DNA of 64,000 bases from Ligaoa zhengdingensis (GCF_014384885.1 NZ_JACRST010000004.1:62001-126000), one strand, 5' to 3'. Positions 1-8,126 are shown, counted from the first letter of the stretch. The notes: generated by a model not told the origin, from the sequence alone. Program-made: numbers and translations.

Positions 1-40
1 CGGTTTCGTCGCAGGACGATTCTATTGCTAACAGTTTCAA
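1..40 (-). CDS. tsaD: TsaD/Gcp N-terminus, cut by the window edge
   Basis: The first 13 codons read M(TTG)-K-L-L-A-I-E-S-S-C-D-E-T, the standard opening of TsaD (Kae1/Gcp), the metal-binding subunit that transfers threonylcarbamoyl to A37 of ANN-decoding tRNAs. The TTG start is supported by an AGGAAG ribosome binding site eight bases upstream. It follows rimI on the same strand, the common rimI-tsaD pairing. Only the start is visible, so the call rests on a short but very characteristic motif. Confidence 0.75.
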   Translation of the reverse strand, partial: MKLLAIESSCDET

Positions 41-80
41 ATGCGGTACTTCCTTATCATAGTCAGATTGCTGGCCGCGC

Positions 81-227
81 CTCCCCGGCGTCGCCGCCGG
101 GCGCATGCCCGGTCAAAGGGTGCGGGTGGCAGGGTGCCCCGGCAGCTTCGGGCAGAGCGGCGGGGATTTTACAGCGGGACCTCCCCGGCATCGCCGCCGG
201 GCGCATGCCCGGTCAAAAGATGCGGGT
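81..227. repeat. Two 47-bp direct repeats, exactly 100 bp apart
   Basis: 81-127 and 181-227 match at 44 of 47 positions. On the minus strand each holds the palindrome CCGGGCATGCGCCCGG followed by GGCGAYGCCGGGG. The second copy covers the last codons and stop of rimI; the first lies in the rimI-tsaD gap, so it looks like a duplicated gene end or a REP-like element. A related palindrome occurs near 45.23 kb. Confidence 0.75.
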
Positions 228-668
228 CATGAGAATCGCATCCTCGACCGGATTGACGTAAAAATCGGGGCGCACGCCCACCTCGTCAAAATCAAAATTT
301 TCGTACAGCCGCCGCGCAACCTCGTTGGAGCGGCGCACCTCCAGGGTGATGAAGCTCAGGTCATTCTCCTTGGCCAGGCAGATGAGCTCGTCCAGCAACG
401 CTTTGGCCACGCCGCGACGGCGGAACCGTTCGGTCACCGCGAGGTTGGCGAGGTACCCCTCGTCAATCACCTGGGTCATCCCCACATAACCGGCGATCTC
501 GCCGTCACACAGAGCCACCAAAAACACCGCGAGAGGGTTGGAGAGCTCGGCAGCCAGCGACTCGTCGCTCCAGGGGGTGGAAAAGCATTCGGTTTCAATC
601 TCCGCCAGACGCTCGATGTGCTCCTGGCGCATGGGCGTGATAGTAATACTTCGGCCTTCTATGTCCAC
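213..668 (-). CDS. rimI: Ribosomal-protein-alanine N-acetyltransferase RimI
   Basis: GNAT-fold acetyltransferase of 151 residues, the usual RimI length. It has the early ETECFSTPWS segment (about residues 26-35) typical of RimI, and the acetyl-CoA loop with VTERFRRRGVAKALL (about 78-92). The family acetylates the N-terminal alanine of S18 and often sits beside tsaB/tsaD. The start is GTG with GAAGGAGAT upstream. Its last codons lie inside a direct repeat. A different GNAT substrate cannot be excluded. Confidence 0.88.
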   Translation of the reverse strand: MDIEGRSITITPMRQEHIERLAEIETECFSTPWSDESLAAELSNPLAVFLVALCDGEIAGYVGMTQVIDEGYLANLAVTERFRRRGVAKALLDELICLAKENDLSFITLEVRRSNEVARRLYENFDFDEVGVRPDFYVNPVEDAILMTRIF

Positions 669-739
669 TGATCTATCTCCTTCTTGCTGTGGGACCGGAT
701 TGCCGGATGCATGGCCCCAGCTGTCCCGCGATTAACAAT

Positions 740-768
740 ACTATAGTATAAAATGGCGGCAGACGCAA
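740..768 (-). promoter_or_regulatory. Predicted sigma-A promoter of rimI-tsaD
   Basis: TTGCGT, a 17-bp spacer and TATAGT on the minus strand, about 65 bp upstream of the rimI GTG. It overlaps the terminator of the upstream HAD gene, so termination and re-initiation are packed into the same 40 bp. Confidence 0.5.
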
Positions 769-776
769 GGGCCGCC
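747..776 (-). terminator. Intrinsic terminator of the thioesterase/HAD operon
   Basis: On the minus strand GGCGGC pairs with GCCGCC across a 10-nt loop and is followed by ATTTTATA. It lies just after the HAD stop codon. Confidence 0.55.
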
Positions 777-794
777 CCGTTTTTCTCAAAATTT

Positions 795-1502
795 TCAGCC
801 GTCCGCCTGGCCCAGCGCGATGGGGAGGAACCCCTCCAGCGCGCGGATTTCGTAGTCGCACAGCGAGGGCTCGGGGCAGGGCAGCCCCGCGGGGTTTAGC
901 CAGCAGGTGGCGACGCCCGCGGCGCGGCCGCCGCGCATATCCGAGGCGATCGAGTCGCCCAGCAGGATTGCGCGGCCGCGATCGGGGTCGCCCAGCCGTG
1001 CAAACAGCCTGTCGAAGTAGTCCGGCTCGGGCTTGTAGCTGCCGAGTTCCTCGGAAATAAAGATGTCGTCTATGTATGTGCAAATGGCCGAACGAGCCAA
1101 CCGCCGGCGCTGTACTGCGCCGATGCCGTTGGTGGCGATGTACAGCCTGCGCTCCGCAGCGGCCAGCGCTTCGCAGAGCGCCTGGGCCCCGGGCAGCAGA
1201 TAACAGCCCTCCCCCAACGCATCGAGGTAGACGCGGCTGCACGCCGCTGGGTCGTGCGCTACCCCCAGCTCGGCGAACAGCAGCCGGAACCGCTCGATCT
1301 TGAGCGCCTCCTGGGTGATTTCCCCACGCTCGAGGGCGCGCCATAGCCCCTCGTTAATTTCAATATAGCGCGGCAGAAGCTCCTCGCCGGGGAGCCCCAG
1401 CCACCCCATCGTGGAGAGGAATGCGCCGCGTTCCGCCAGGTGAAAATCGAATAGCGTCTGGTCCGCGTCCAGCAGGATGATACCGTAACCGCGCATGGTC
1501 AA
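795..1502 (-). CDS. HAD-superfamily hydrolase, YjjG-like
   Basis: HAD phosphatase of 235 residues. Motif I is LLDADQTLFDF (about residues 10-20), with the nucleophilic Asp and the general acid two residues on; motif II is the IATNG segment near 120; motif III/IV is the K-P-E-P-D-Y-F and LLGDSIASDMRGG region near 155-190. YjjG relatives dephosphorylate (non-canonical) pyrimidine nucleotides, but substrates of HAD enzymes are hard to infer. The ATG overlaps the stop of the DUF6440 gene by four bases (ATGA), so it is translationally coupled as the last gene of a three-gene operon. Confidence 0.8.
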   Translation of the reverse strand: MTMRGYGIILLDADQTLFDFHLAERGAFLSTMGWLGLPGEELLPRYIEINEGLWRALERGEITQEALKIERFRLLFAELGVAHDPAACSRVYLDALGEGCYLLPGAQALCEALAAAERRLYIATNGIGAVQRRRLARSAICTYIDDIFISEELGSYKPEPDYFDRLFARLGDPDRGRAILLGDSIASDMRGGRAAGVATCWLNPAGLPCPEPSLCDYEIRALEGFLPIALGQADG

Positions 1503-1681
1503 AGTCCTCCGCGGTAAAGCAGAGGATTGCCGTCCGGCCCCACCAACACGGTCATCCCGCCGCCATACCCGTCCACGCGGAACAGGTACTGCACACCGGT
1601 CTCGCGGTCCACGAGTATCTGCACCTCGCCGCCGAAATTAGTGGATTGCTTGTAAATGCGCTCAAATCGTTTTTCATCCAT
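1499..1681 (-). CDS. DUF6440 family small protein
   Basis: Sixty residues matching the pattern of DUF6440: an F-E-x-I-Y start, a D-R-E-T-G-V-Q-Y-L-F-R core and a terminal G-G-M-T-V-L-V-G-P-D-G segment. No signal peptide or membrane helix is seen. The function of the family is unknown. Its start overlaps the end of the thioesterase gene by eight bases and its stop overlaps the HAD start, so the three are probably made from one transcript. Confidence 0.75.
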   Translation of the reverse strand: MDEKRFERIYKQSTNFGGEVQILVDRETGVQYLFRVDGYGGGMTVLVGPDGNPLLYRGGL

Positions 1682-2108
1682 GGGGTTGCTCCTCCCTCCA
1701 GGCCCGTTCGATCGATGCGTACAGGCCGGGATACCGCTTTTTCATGTTGACCGGGCGGAAGGTCTTGGTGTCTACCCAGGCGTGCAGGGTGCGGCCGGTG
1801 TTGAGCGGGGTGTGCTCCCCGATGCGAAATACCTGGTATTGGAACTCCACCCGCGCCGGCGAGAGGTCGCCCACCGTCACCTCCACGATCAGCTCGTCCT
1901 CGTAACGGGCGGGGGAGATGTACCGGCAGGAGAGCTCGACCAGCGGGGTCATCACCCCGAGCTTTTCCAGGTCGCTGTAGGAAATCCCCAGCTTTTTGAT
2001 ATAATCGGTGCGCGCCACCTCGTACCACACCGGGTAGACCGCGTGGTGGATCACACCCATCTGGTCGGTTTCGGCGTAGCGCGCGACAATGCGGCTCTGT
2101 GATTTCAT
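1674..2108 (-). CDS. Hot-dog thioesterase, YbgC/4HBT family
   Basis: A 144-residue single hot-dog domain. The R-Y-A-E-T-D-Q-M-G-V-I-H-H-A-V-Y segment (about 8-23) carries the catalytic Asp of the 4-hydroxybenzoyl-CoA thioesterase family, followed by the W-x-E-x-x-R helix. It should hydrolyse an acyl-CoA or acyl-ACP; the exact acyl group cannot be read. The chosen ATG has GGAGG at ideal distance; a longer reading with 17 extra residues has no such site. First gene of the thioesterase-DUF6440-HAD operon. Confidence 0.82.
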   Translation of the reverse strand: MKSQSRIVARYAETDQMGVIHHAVYPVWYEVARTDYIKKLGISYSDLEKLGVMTPLVELSCRYISPARYEDELIVEVTVGDLSPARVEFQYQVFRIGEHTPLNTGRTLHAWVDTKTFRPVNMKKRYPGLYASIERAWREEQPHG

Positions 2109-2164
2109 GGTGAATGCCTCCAGTTGTTCAATCTGCCGGATATTGGCTGATCCCGGCAATATCT

Positions 2165-2268
2165 GTGGGCGCTGCCCGCTGAGGGATAGCAGAACGTTTT
2201 GCAGCTTCGGGCACAGCGCTTGTTTTTTGCGAAGCGGCCGCCCCGAATTGCCTGTGGGCGTTGCCCAC
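2165..2268. repeat. GC-rich palindromic element after polA
   Basis: The 104-bp stretch is bounded by two related hairpins: GTGGGC-GTT-GCCCAC at 2254-2268 and GTGGGC-GCT-GCCCGC at 2165-2179. The first begins in the last base of the polA stop codon. The middle holds GCAGCTTCGGGCACAGCG, which recurs with one change at 142-159. There is no T-run next to the hairpins, so it looks like a REP-like element rather than a standard terminator. Confidence 0.55.
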
Positions 2269-4862
2269 TAGCCCTTGGCCTGGTACCAGGTCTCGCCCAC
2301 GTTGGCGTCGGCCACCAGCGGGACGGAGAGGGACGCGGCTCGCTCCATCTCCTCGGTGACGATGGCCCGGGCGCGCTCGGCTTCGCTGTCGGGCGACTCG
2401 ACGATCAGCTCGTCGTGTACCTGCAAAATAAGGCGGGAGCGCATCCCCTCCCGCTCCAGGCGGCGGTAGACCCGCACCATCGCAATCTTGATGATGTCGG
2501 CGGCGCTGCCCTGGATGGGGGTGTTCATCGCCACCCGCTCGCCGAACGAGCGCAGGTTGTGGTTGCTGCTGGAAAGCTCGGGCAGATAGCGCCGCCGCCC
2601 CCACAGCGTCGAGACATAGCCGTGCTCCTTGCCGAAGGCCACGGTGTCCTCCATATACTGTTTGACCCCGGAATAGGTCCTGAGATAATCCTTGATATAG
2701 CGGTCGGCCTCAGCCACCGAGACGCCGATATCCTGCGACAGAGAGAAGGCCGAGATGCCGTAGACGATGCCGAAGTTGACGGCCTTGGCGCGGGAACGCA
2801 TCATGGGAGTGACGAACAGGGGCGGCAGGCCGAACACCTGCGAGGCGGTCTGGGTGTGGATATCCTCACCGGTGCGGAACGCCTCGGCCATGTTTTTGTC
2901 GTTCGCAACATGCGCCAGCACCCGCAGCTCGATCTGGCTATAGTCGGCGTCCACCAGCTTGCAGCCGGGCGCGGCGCGGAAGAACTTGCGCAGGTTGCTG
3001 CCGATTTCGGTGCGCACCGGGATGTTTTGCAGGTTGGGCTCGGTCGAGCTGATCCGCCCGGTGCGGGTCTCGGTCTGCTGGAAGCTGGAATGGATGCGGC
3101 CGTCCGGCCCGATCACCTTGATGAGCCCGTCCACATAGGTGGATTTGAGCTTTGTTAGTTTGCGGTACTCCAGGATGCACTCGATGATCGGGTGCTTGCC
3201 GCGCAGCGATTCCAGCACGTCCGCGTTGGTGGAGTAGCCGGTCTTGGTCTTCTTTTTGGCGGGCAGCTCCAGGTCGCCGAACAGCACCTCGCCGAGCTGT
3301 GCAGGGCTGTTGATGTTGAACTCCCGACCGGCGTACTCGTAAATCTGCTTTTGATACCGCGCGATGTCCACATCCAGCTCTTCGCCGAAGCGCTCCAGCG
3401 CCTGGGCGTCGATCGAGAAGCCGAGCACCTCCATCGAGGCCAGCACCTCCGAGAGGGGCAGCTCGATCTCGTAGAGCAGCTCCCCCTGCCCGTTCTCGTC
3501 GATCTCCTGCGCCATCTTGTCGCACAGCGAGGGGAAGGCGGCGCAGTCGGCGGCCAGCTCTTCAAAGCCCTCGGGCACAGCGCCGGCCAGCTCCGCGACA
3601 GCGGCGCCGGTGTTTTGCGCGAGCGCCGTGATCGTGTAGTTGCTCGAGTTGGGGTTGGAGAGGTATCCGGCCAGCAGAATGTCGAAGGTGATGTTTTTCA
3701 CCGGCACCTGATGCAAAAAACCGTAGCGGTAGAGCTGCTTGGCGTTCTCCACCCGCAACCTCCACGGCTTTTTGAGCAGGCGGTTTAAGATGGTGCGGCT
3801 CTCGGTGAATGCCGCACGCCCGCCGAACAGGATCGCTGTGCGCACCGGCTCGTCCCCCTGCCAGCGGCAGAGCAGGTCCACCACAGCGTCGGGCGCGTCA
3901 TCCAGCGCGCGCAGCATCTCCTCCAGCTCGATCACCGTCAGCAGCGGCGCAGATGCTGCGGAACCGGCCTCCTCACCGGCGCCAGCTGCGTCCGCTGAGA
4001 GCCCGAGCCGGTCGATCATCTTGTACATCTCCAGGCGGGCGAGCAGCCGTGCGGCCCTGTCCTGCTGCACTTCGCCGCGCTTATAGTGGGTAAGGTCGGT
4101 GTCCACCGGCGCGTCGCAGCAGATGGTGGCCAGCTCCTTTGAGAGAAACGCCATCTCGCGCCCGGCCTCGAGCTTGGCGCGCATGGCGGGCTTGAGCTCG
4201 ATTTCGTCGAGCTGCTCATAGAGCGCCTCCACCGATCCGTACTGCGAGATGAGTTGAATCGCGCCCTTCTCGCCGATCCCCTTGACGCCGGGGATGTTGT
4301 CCGAGCTGTCGCCCATCAGGGCCTTGAGGTCGATGAGCTGGATGGGGTCCACCCCGTACCGCTCGCGGAAGGCGGCGGTGTCATACACGCTGGAATCGGG
4401 CTGCCCCATCTTGGTGGAGGCCAGCCGCACGGTGACATAGTCGCCGATCAACTGGAGGCTGTCCTTATCCCCGGTGGCGATCACGCAGGGAACCTGCGCC
4501 CGGGTGCAGGCGGCGGCCAGCGTGCCCAGGATGTCGTCGGCTTCATAGCCTTCGCACTCCACCATCGCATAGCCGAGGTAGCCGAGCAGCTCCTTCAAAA
4601 CGGGCAGCTGTTGGGCGAGTTCCTCGGGCATCCCCTTGCGCTGGGCCTTGTAGCCCTCGTAGCGCTTGTGGCGGAAGGTGGGCGCGCGCAGGTCGAACGC
4701 GATGGCCACCGCGTCTGGCTCCACGTCGGCGGTGATTTTGAGCAGGATGCTCAAAAAGCCGTAGATACCGTTGGTATAGTCGCCATTTTTGGTGGAGAGC
4801 AGCTTGATGCCGTAAAAGGCGCGGTTGAGGATCGAGTTGCCGTCCACAGCGAGTAGTTTCAT
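2268..4862 (-). CDS. polA: DNA polymerase I
   Basis: 864 residues, normal for Firmicute Pol I. Domains in order: 5'-3' exonuclease (about 1-290; D-G-N-S-I-L-N-R-A-F-Y opening, helix-hairpin-helix D-N-I-P-G-V-K-G-I-G), a middle domain, and the family A polymerase (about 470-864) with motif A D-A-D-Y-S-Q-I-E-L-R, the O-helix R-S-R-A-K-A-V-N-F-G-I-V-Y-G, and motif C Q-V-H-D-E-L. The proofreading domain lacks the first D-x-E pair (it reads V-V-D-L-L-C-R-W), so 3'-5' exonuclease activity is probably absent, as in Bacillus Pol I. Three ATGs stand in a row after AAGAGGG; the third gives the best spacing. It fills gaps and removes primers in replication and repair. Confidence 0.97.
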   Translation of the reverse strand: MKLLAVDGNSILNRAFYGIKLLSTKNGDYTNGIYGFLSILLKITADVEPDAVAIAFDLRAPTFRHKRYEGYKAQRKGMPEELAQQLPVLKELLGYLGYAMVECEGYEADDILGTLAAACTRAQVPCVIATGDKDSLQLIGDYVTVRLASTKMGQPDSSVYDTAAFRERYGVDPIQLIDLKALMGDSSDNIPGVKGIGEKGAIQLISQYGSVEALYEQLDEIELKPAMRAKLEAGREMAFLSKELATICCDAPVDTDLTHYKRGEVQQDRAARLLARLEMYKMIDRLGLSADAAGAGEEAGSAASAPLLTVIELEEMLRALDDAPDAVVDLLCRWQGDEPVRTAILFGGRAAFTESRTILNRLLKKPWRLRVENAKQLYRYGFLHQVPVKNITFDILLAGYLSNPNSSNYTITALAQNTGAAVAELAGAVPEGFEELAADCAAFPSLCDKMAQEIDENGQGELLYEIELPLSEVLASMEVLGFSIDAQALERFGEELDVDIARYQKQIYEYAGREFNINSPAQLGEVLFGDLELPAKKKTKTGYSTNADVLESLRGKHPIIECILEYRKLTKLKSTYVDGLIKVIGPDGRIHSSFQQTETRTGRISSTEPNLQNIPVRTEIGSNLRKFFRAAPGCKLVDADYSQIELRVLAHVANDKNMAEAFRTGEDIHTQTASQVFGLPPLFVTPMMRSRAKAVNFGIVYGISAFSLSQDIGVSVAEADRYIKDYLRTYSGVKQYMEDTVAFGKEHGYVSTLWGRRRYLPELSSSNHNLRSFGERVAMNTPIQGSAADIIKIAMVRVYRRLEREGMRSRLILQVHDELIVESPDSEAERARAIVTEEMERAASLSVPLVADANVGETWYQAKG

Positions 4863-4929
4863 CATCATCCCTCTTTTTTGATCCGGCCGGATGTATTTTC
4901 CAACCGTCTGAGTCAATCGTCAGGTTCTA

Positions 4930-5051
4930 TTGCGGTTATTATAGCGCAAGTGCAAAGCACGCAGGGCTATAATAGGCCATCAAGGCGGAAGCGGGCGCAG
5001 CGCGCGGATCGCCTGACCATCAAACTATAATGACCGCTTGCGGTTATTATA
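4930..5051. repeat. Repeated TTGCGGTTATTATA boxes in the polA-dusB gap
   Basis: The 14-mer TTGCGGTTATTATA occurs at 4930-4943 and 5038-5051 in the divergent gap. The second copy forms a near-perfect inverted repeat with 5027-5037 (ATAATGACCGC, loop TT, GCGGTTATTAT). The minus-strand TATAAT in each box is a possible -10 for polA, but I found no convincing -35. They could be regulator boxes. Confidence 0.4.
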
Positions 5052-5061
5052 TCACAAAAGA

Positions 5062-5090
5062 TTGTAAATTTCTCGCGCTTTTGCTAAGAT
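5062..5090 (+). promoter_or_regulatory. Predicted sigma-A promoter of dusB
   Basis: TTGTAA, a 17-bp spacer and TAAGAT, ending 54 bp before the dusB start. Four of six bases match the consensus in each box; spacing is ideal. Confidence 0.5.
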
Positions 5091-5144
5091 AAAGTGGATG
5101 CGGGCGTGGGAGCCCGCGCAAAACTAAGCCATCAGGAGTCGTTT

Positions 5145-6149
5145 ATGATAGAAACAATTCAAATCGGCGGCGTGAGCGTCAAGCGCACCGCGGCGCTCGC
5201 CCCCATGGCCGGTGTGGCGGACCGCGCGTTCCGCGAGATCTGCCGTAGGTTCGGCGCGTGCTACGCAGTGGGCGAGATGGTCAGCAGCAAGGGGCTCACC
5301 TATCAGAGCAAAAAGTCGGCCGAGCTGCTGGTCACGTCGGGGGAGGAGCGCCCGGTGGCGGTGCAGCTGTTCGGCGACGACCCGCTCACCATGGCGCGCG
5401 CGGCCGAGCTGGCGCTGAGCTACCAGCCGGACGTCATCGACATCAACATGGGCTGCCCCGCGCCCAAAATTGCGGGCAACGGTGGGGGCAGCGCGCTGAT
5501 GAAGCGGCCGCAACTCGCGGGGGAGATCATCCGCGCGGTGGCGGGCGCAGTGGACGTGCCGGTGACGGTGAAGTTCCGCAAGGGCTGGGACGACGAAACC
5601 GTCAACGCGGTGGAGTTCGCCAAAATCGCCGAGCAGAGCGGCGCGGCGGCGCTCACGGTGCACGGGCGCACCCGCAAGCAGATGTATGCCCCGCCTGTGG
5701 ACGTGGAGATCATCGCGGCGGTCAAACGCGCGGTTACCTCCATCCCGGTGATCGCCAACGGCGACGTGACCGACCTCGCGAGCTGCCTCGCGATGTACGA
5801 ACGCACCGGCGCGGACCTGGTGATGATCGGGCGGGGAGCCCTGGGCAATCCGTGGGTGTTCCGCGAGATCGACGCATACTTTTCCGGCGCGCCCCTGCCG
5901 CCGCAGCCCACCCTGGAGGAGAAACTCGGGGTGATGCGGGAACAGATCGCGCTGGCCTGCGCCTACAAGACCGAGCGGGTGGCGATGCGCGAGGCGCGCA
6001 AGCACGCGGCGTGGTACCTCACCGGGGTGCGCGGCGCGGCGTCCTTCCGACATCAGGCGGGCACGCTGTGCACCTTGGCCGACCTGGACGCGCTGATCGA
6101 GCAGGTGCTCGAGCGGCAGACGATACAACGAGAGGAGGAATCGACATGA
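5145..6149 (+). CDS. dusB: tRNA-dihydrouridine synthase DusB
   Basis: A 334-residue TIM-barrel flavoprotein that reduces uridine to dihydrouridine in tRNA using FMN and NADPH. Seen: the A-P-M-A-G-V-A-D-R-A-F opening that binds FMN, D-I-N-M-G-C-P-A-P-K-I (about 100-110) with the catalytic Cys, the V-K-F-R-K-G-W segment, the H-G-R-T-R-x-Q motif near 170, and I-G-R-G-A-L-G-N-P-W near 235. CAGGAG seven bases upstream decides the ATG; the longer frame lacks a site. The stop overlaps the start of the next small gene (ATGA). Confidence 0.95.
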   Translation: MIETIQIGGVSVKRTAALAPMAGVADRAFREICRRFGACYAVGEMVSSKGLTYQSKKSAELLVTSGEERPVAVQLFGDDPLTMARAAELALSYQPDVIDINMGCPAPKIAGNGGGSALMKRPQLAGEIIRAVAGAVDVPVTVKFRKGWDDETVNAVEFAKIAEQSGAAALTVHGRTRKQMYAPPVDVEIIAAVKRAVTSIPVIANGDVTDLASCLAMYERTGADLVMIGRGALGNPWVFREIDAYFSGAPLPPQPTLEEKLGVMREQIALACAYKTERVAMREARKHAAWYLTGVRGAASFRHQAGTLCTLADLDALIEQVLERQTIQREEEST

Positions 6150-6298
6150 GCACCGGTATCATCGGCGGGGCGGACGGCCCCACGGCGATCTATATCGCCG
6201 GTCAGTTTCACTGGATTGCGCTGCTGGTGGGCGCTGTGGCCGCGGTTATCGCAGCCCTGGTGATCTACCTGGTCTGGAAGAAAAAATCCGGCCGATAA
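6146..6298 (+). CDS. 50-residue membrane peptide with the OadB-type ADGPT motif
   Basis: The protein begins M-S-T-G, then I-I-G-G-A-D-G-P-T-A-I-Y-I-A-G, then one hydrophobic helix (about residues 24-44), and ends in K-K-K-S-G-R. The first part is the signature of the beta subunit of sodium-pumping decarboxylases (the conserved region with the Na+-binding Asp), seen in full form in this window at 11.5-12.6 kb as I-G-I-I-G-A-A-D-G-P-T-S-I. Here it stands alone. The start is coupled to dusB by an ATGA overlap and has AGAGGAGG upstream. Function unknown; it may insert in the membrane next to other OadB-type subunits, which is inference. Confidence 0.72.
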   Translation: MSTGIIGGADGPTAIYIAGQFHWIALLVGAVAAVIAALVIYLVWKKKSGR

Positions 6299-6318
6299 CG
6301 AAGAAATGGGATGATGAG

Positions 6319-7293
6319 ATGAGCTTCAATCGGATCGTGACGGTTTCGCTGAACCCAGCGCTGGACATCACCCTTTGGGTATCCGGCCTGGATCGGGAAT
6401 ACAACGATGTGACGAACGAGCAGTGGGAGGCCGCGGGCAAGGCGGTGAACGTGGCGCGGGTGATGCACGCGTATGGGTCACCTGTTAAGGCGGTGCTGTT
6501 GGCGGGCGAGGACAACCGCAAGCGCTATTTCGACCGGCTGGACCGCGAGGGCATCGACTATGAGGCGGTGCTGCTGCCGGGCGAGACCCGCGAGAATATC
6601 AGCCTGGTGCAGCCCGACGGGAGCCTCCTGCGGCTGGCGCGGCCGGGCTTTTTCGTGGAGGCGGCCCACCTGGACGAGCTGAAAAACCGCCTGCGCCGCC
6701 TGGTGGGGCCGGGGACGCTCGCGGTGCTGGCGGGCAGGAACCCGCGCGGCGTGGGCCCGGAGGCGTTTGTGGAGCTGTGCGCCTTTTTGAGCGGATTGGA
6801 GGCCCGGCTCGCGGTGGATACCAGCTCGGTCGGGGCGCGGGAGCTCGCGGCCATCCGGCCGTGGATCATCAAGCCCAACCTAGAGGAGCTCGAGGGGATG
6901 ACCGGCCGGAGCTGCCGCACCCGCGAGGATCTCTGCGCCGCGCTGCACGGCCTGCACAGCGGCGGGGTGGAGCGGGTGCTGCTCAGCCTGGGCGGGGCGG
7001 GCCTGCTTTATTCCGGCGCGGACGGCGCGGTCTGGTATGCGCAGGTGCCCGAGGTGCCGGTCAAATCCACGGTGGGCGCGGGGGATAGCTCCCTTGCGGG
7101 CTTTCTGCTGGCACACCGCGCCGGGCGGCCGTTGGAGGAGTGCGTGCGCATCGCGGCGAGCTTCGGCACCGCCGCCGTGATGATCGACGGCACCAACCCG
7201 CCGCGCCGTGCCGACCTGGAATGGGTCTACCCGCGCGTGGAGCTTTTTCCCCTCGCGCACGACTTCGGCCCGGCCGCCGGGGAGGGCGGCTGA
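6319..7293 (+). CDS. PfkB-family hexose-phosphate kinase (1-phosphofructokinase-like)
   Basis: 324 residues. The N-P-A-L-D-I-T segment near residue 12, A-A-G-K-A-V-N-V-A-R substrate loop (about 38-47) and V-G-A-G-D-S-S-L-A-G-F near 252-262 with the catalytic Asp identify the LacC/FruK branch, which phosphorylates fructose-1-phosphate or tagatose-6-phosphate. No PTS gene or sugar operon is next to it, so the substrate stays open. It is followed, with a one-base overlap of stop and start, by a TSUP permease. Confidence 0.82.
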   Translation: MSFNRIVTVSLNPALDITLWVSGLDREYNDVTNEQWEAAGKAVNVARVMHAYGSPVKAVLLAGEDNRKRYFDRLDREGIDYEAVLLPGETRENISLVQPDGSLLRLARPGFFVEAAHLDELKNRLRRLVGPGTLAVLAGRNPRGVGPEAFVELCAFLSGLEARLAVDTSSVGARELAAIRPWIIKPNLEELEGMTGRSCRTREDLCAALHGLHSGGVERVLLSLGGAGLLYSGADGAVWYAQVPEVPVKSTVGAGDSSLAGFLLAHRAGRPLEECVRIAASFGTAAVMIDGTNPPRRADLEWVYPRVELFPLAHDFGPAAGEGG

Positions 7294-8064
7294 TGGAACC
7301 ACAGCTTTCCACCCTGCTCGTCGTCTGCCCGCTGGTGTTTCTGGCGGGCCTCGTCGATTCCATCGCGGGCGGCGGGGGGATCATCAGCCTGCCCGCCTAT
7401 CTGTTCGCGGGCCTGCCGGTGCATCTGGCCTACGGCACCAACAAGTTCGCCATGTCCAGTGGCACGTTGATCGCCACCCTCAAATATGCGCGCAGCGGGT
7501 GCATCCGCTGGAAACCCGCCCTCTGCTCGGTGGCCGGGGCCCTGATCGGATCGTGGTGCGGCGCGCAGCTTGTGATCTACCTGGATGAAAAAATACTTAA
7601 AGTATAGCTTGCTTGTCATATTACCTATGGTTGCGGCGTTTCTGCTGTTCAACCGCAATTTTGGCCGGACAAACCCCGAGCGCGAGGCCACTGGACCGAA
7701 GCTCTACCTGTTGGCGTTTGCCATCGGCCTGCTGCTGGGCGCCTACGACGGCTTCATCGGGCCGGGCACCGGCACCTTCCTCACGCTGGCGTTCACCGGC
7801 CTGCTGGGCTTTTCATTGATCAGCGCGTCGGGCAACGCGCGGGTGGTCAACCTCGCCTCCAATGTGGCGGCGCTCGCCGCCTACATCCTGGGCGGCAAGG
7901 TGCTGTTCTGGCTGGGGATTCCCGCAGCGCTCTGCGCCATTGCGGGCAATTACCTGGGCGCGCGCGCCGCGGTGAAGCGCGGGGAGCGGTTCATCCGGCC
8001 GGTGATTCTATTGTCGGTGGCGCTGCTGTTTGTACATATGATTTTAGAGTTGACCGGGAAATAG
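7293..8064 (+). pseudogene. TSUP (TauE/SafE) permease split by a +1 frameshift
   Basis: Two overlapping frames each hold half of one TSUP permease. The first (from 7293, 104 residues, stop at 7605-7607) has the A-G-L-V-D-S-I-A-G-G-G-G half-repeat; the second (7585-8064, 159 residues) has the matching G-A-Y-D-G-F-I-G-P-G-T-G-T-F half. Removing one A from the A6 run at 7588-7593 joins them into a normal protein of about 255 residues with a smooth D-E-K-Y-L-K-Y-S-L-L junction. It may be a recent pseudogene, a homopolymer sequencing error, or expressed by slippage; an ATG at 7585 could also allow separate translation of the second half. The family exports sulfite or other organic/sulfur anions. 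Confidence 0.8.
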
Positions 8065-8079
8065 CCGGAGAAATAGCGA

Positions 8080-8115
8080 GGGCGGCCTTCCTTTGTGGAG
8101 GGCCGCCCGATTTTT
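8080..8115 (+). terminator. Terminator after the TSUP permease
   Basis: GGGCGGCC (8080-8087) pairs with GGCCGCCC (8101-8108), followed by GATTTTTAT. Confidence 0.85.
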
Positions 8116-8126
8116 ATTGTTGATCA

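Noticed and set aside
2199..3158. Long frames opposite polA, accC, purL and other genes (up to 1145 codons)
   Set aside because: They are shadows of GC-rich codon use on the other strand; their His/Arg/Gln-rich sequences match no family.
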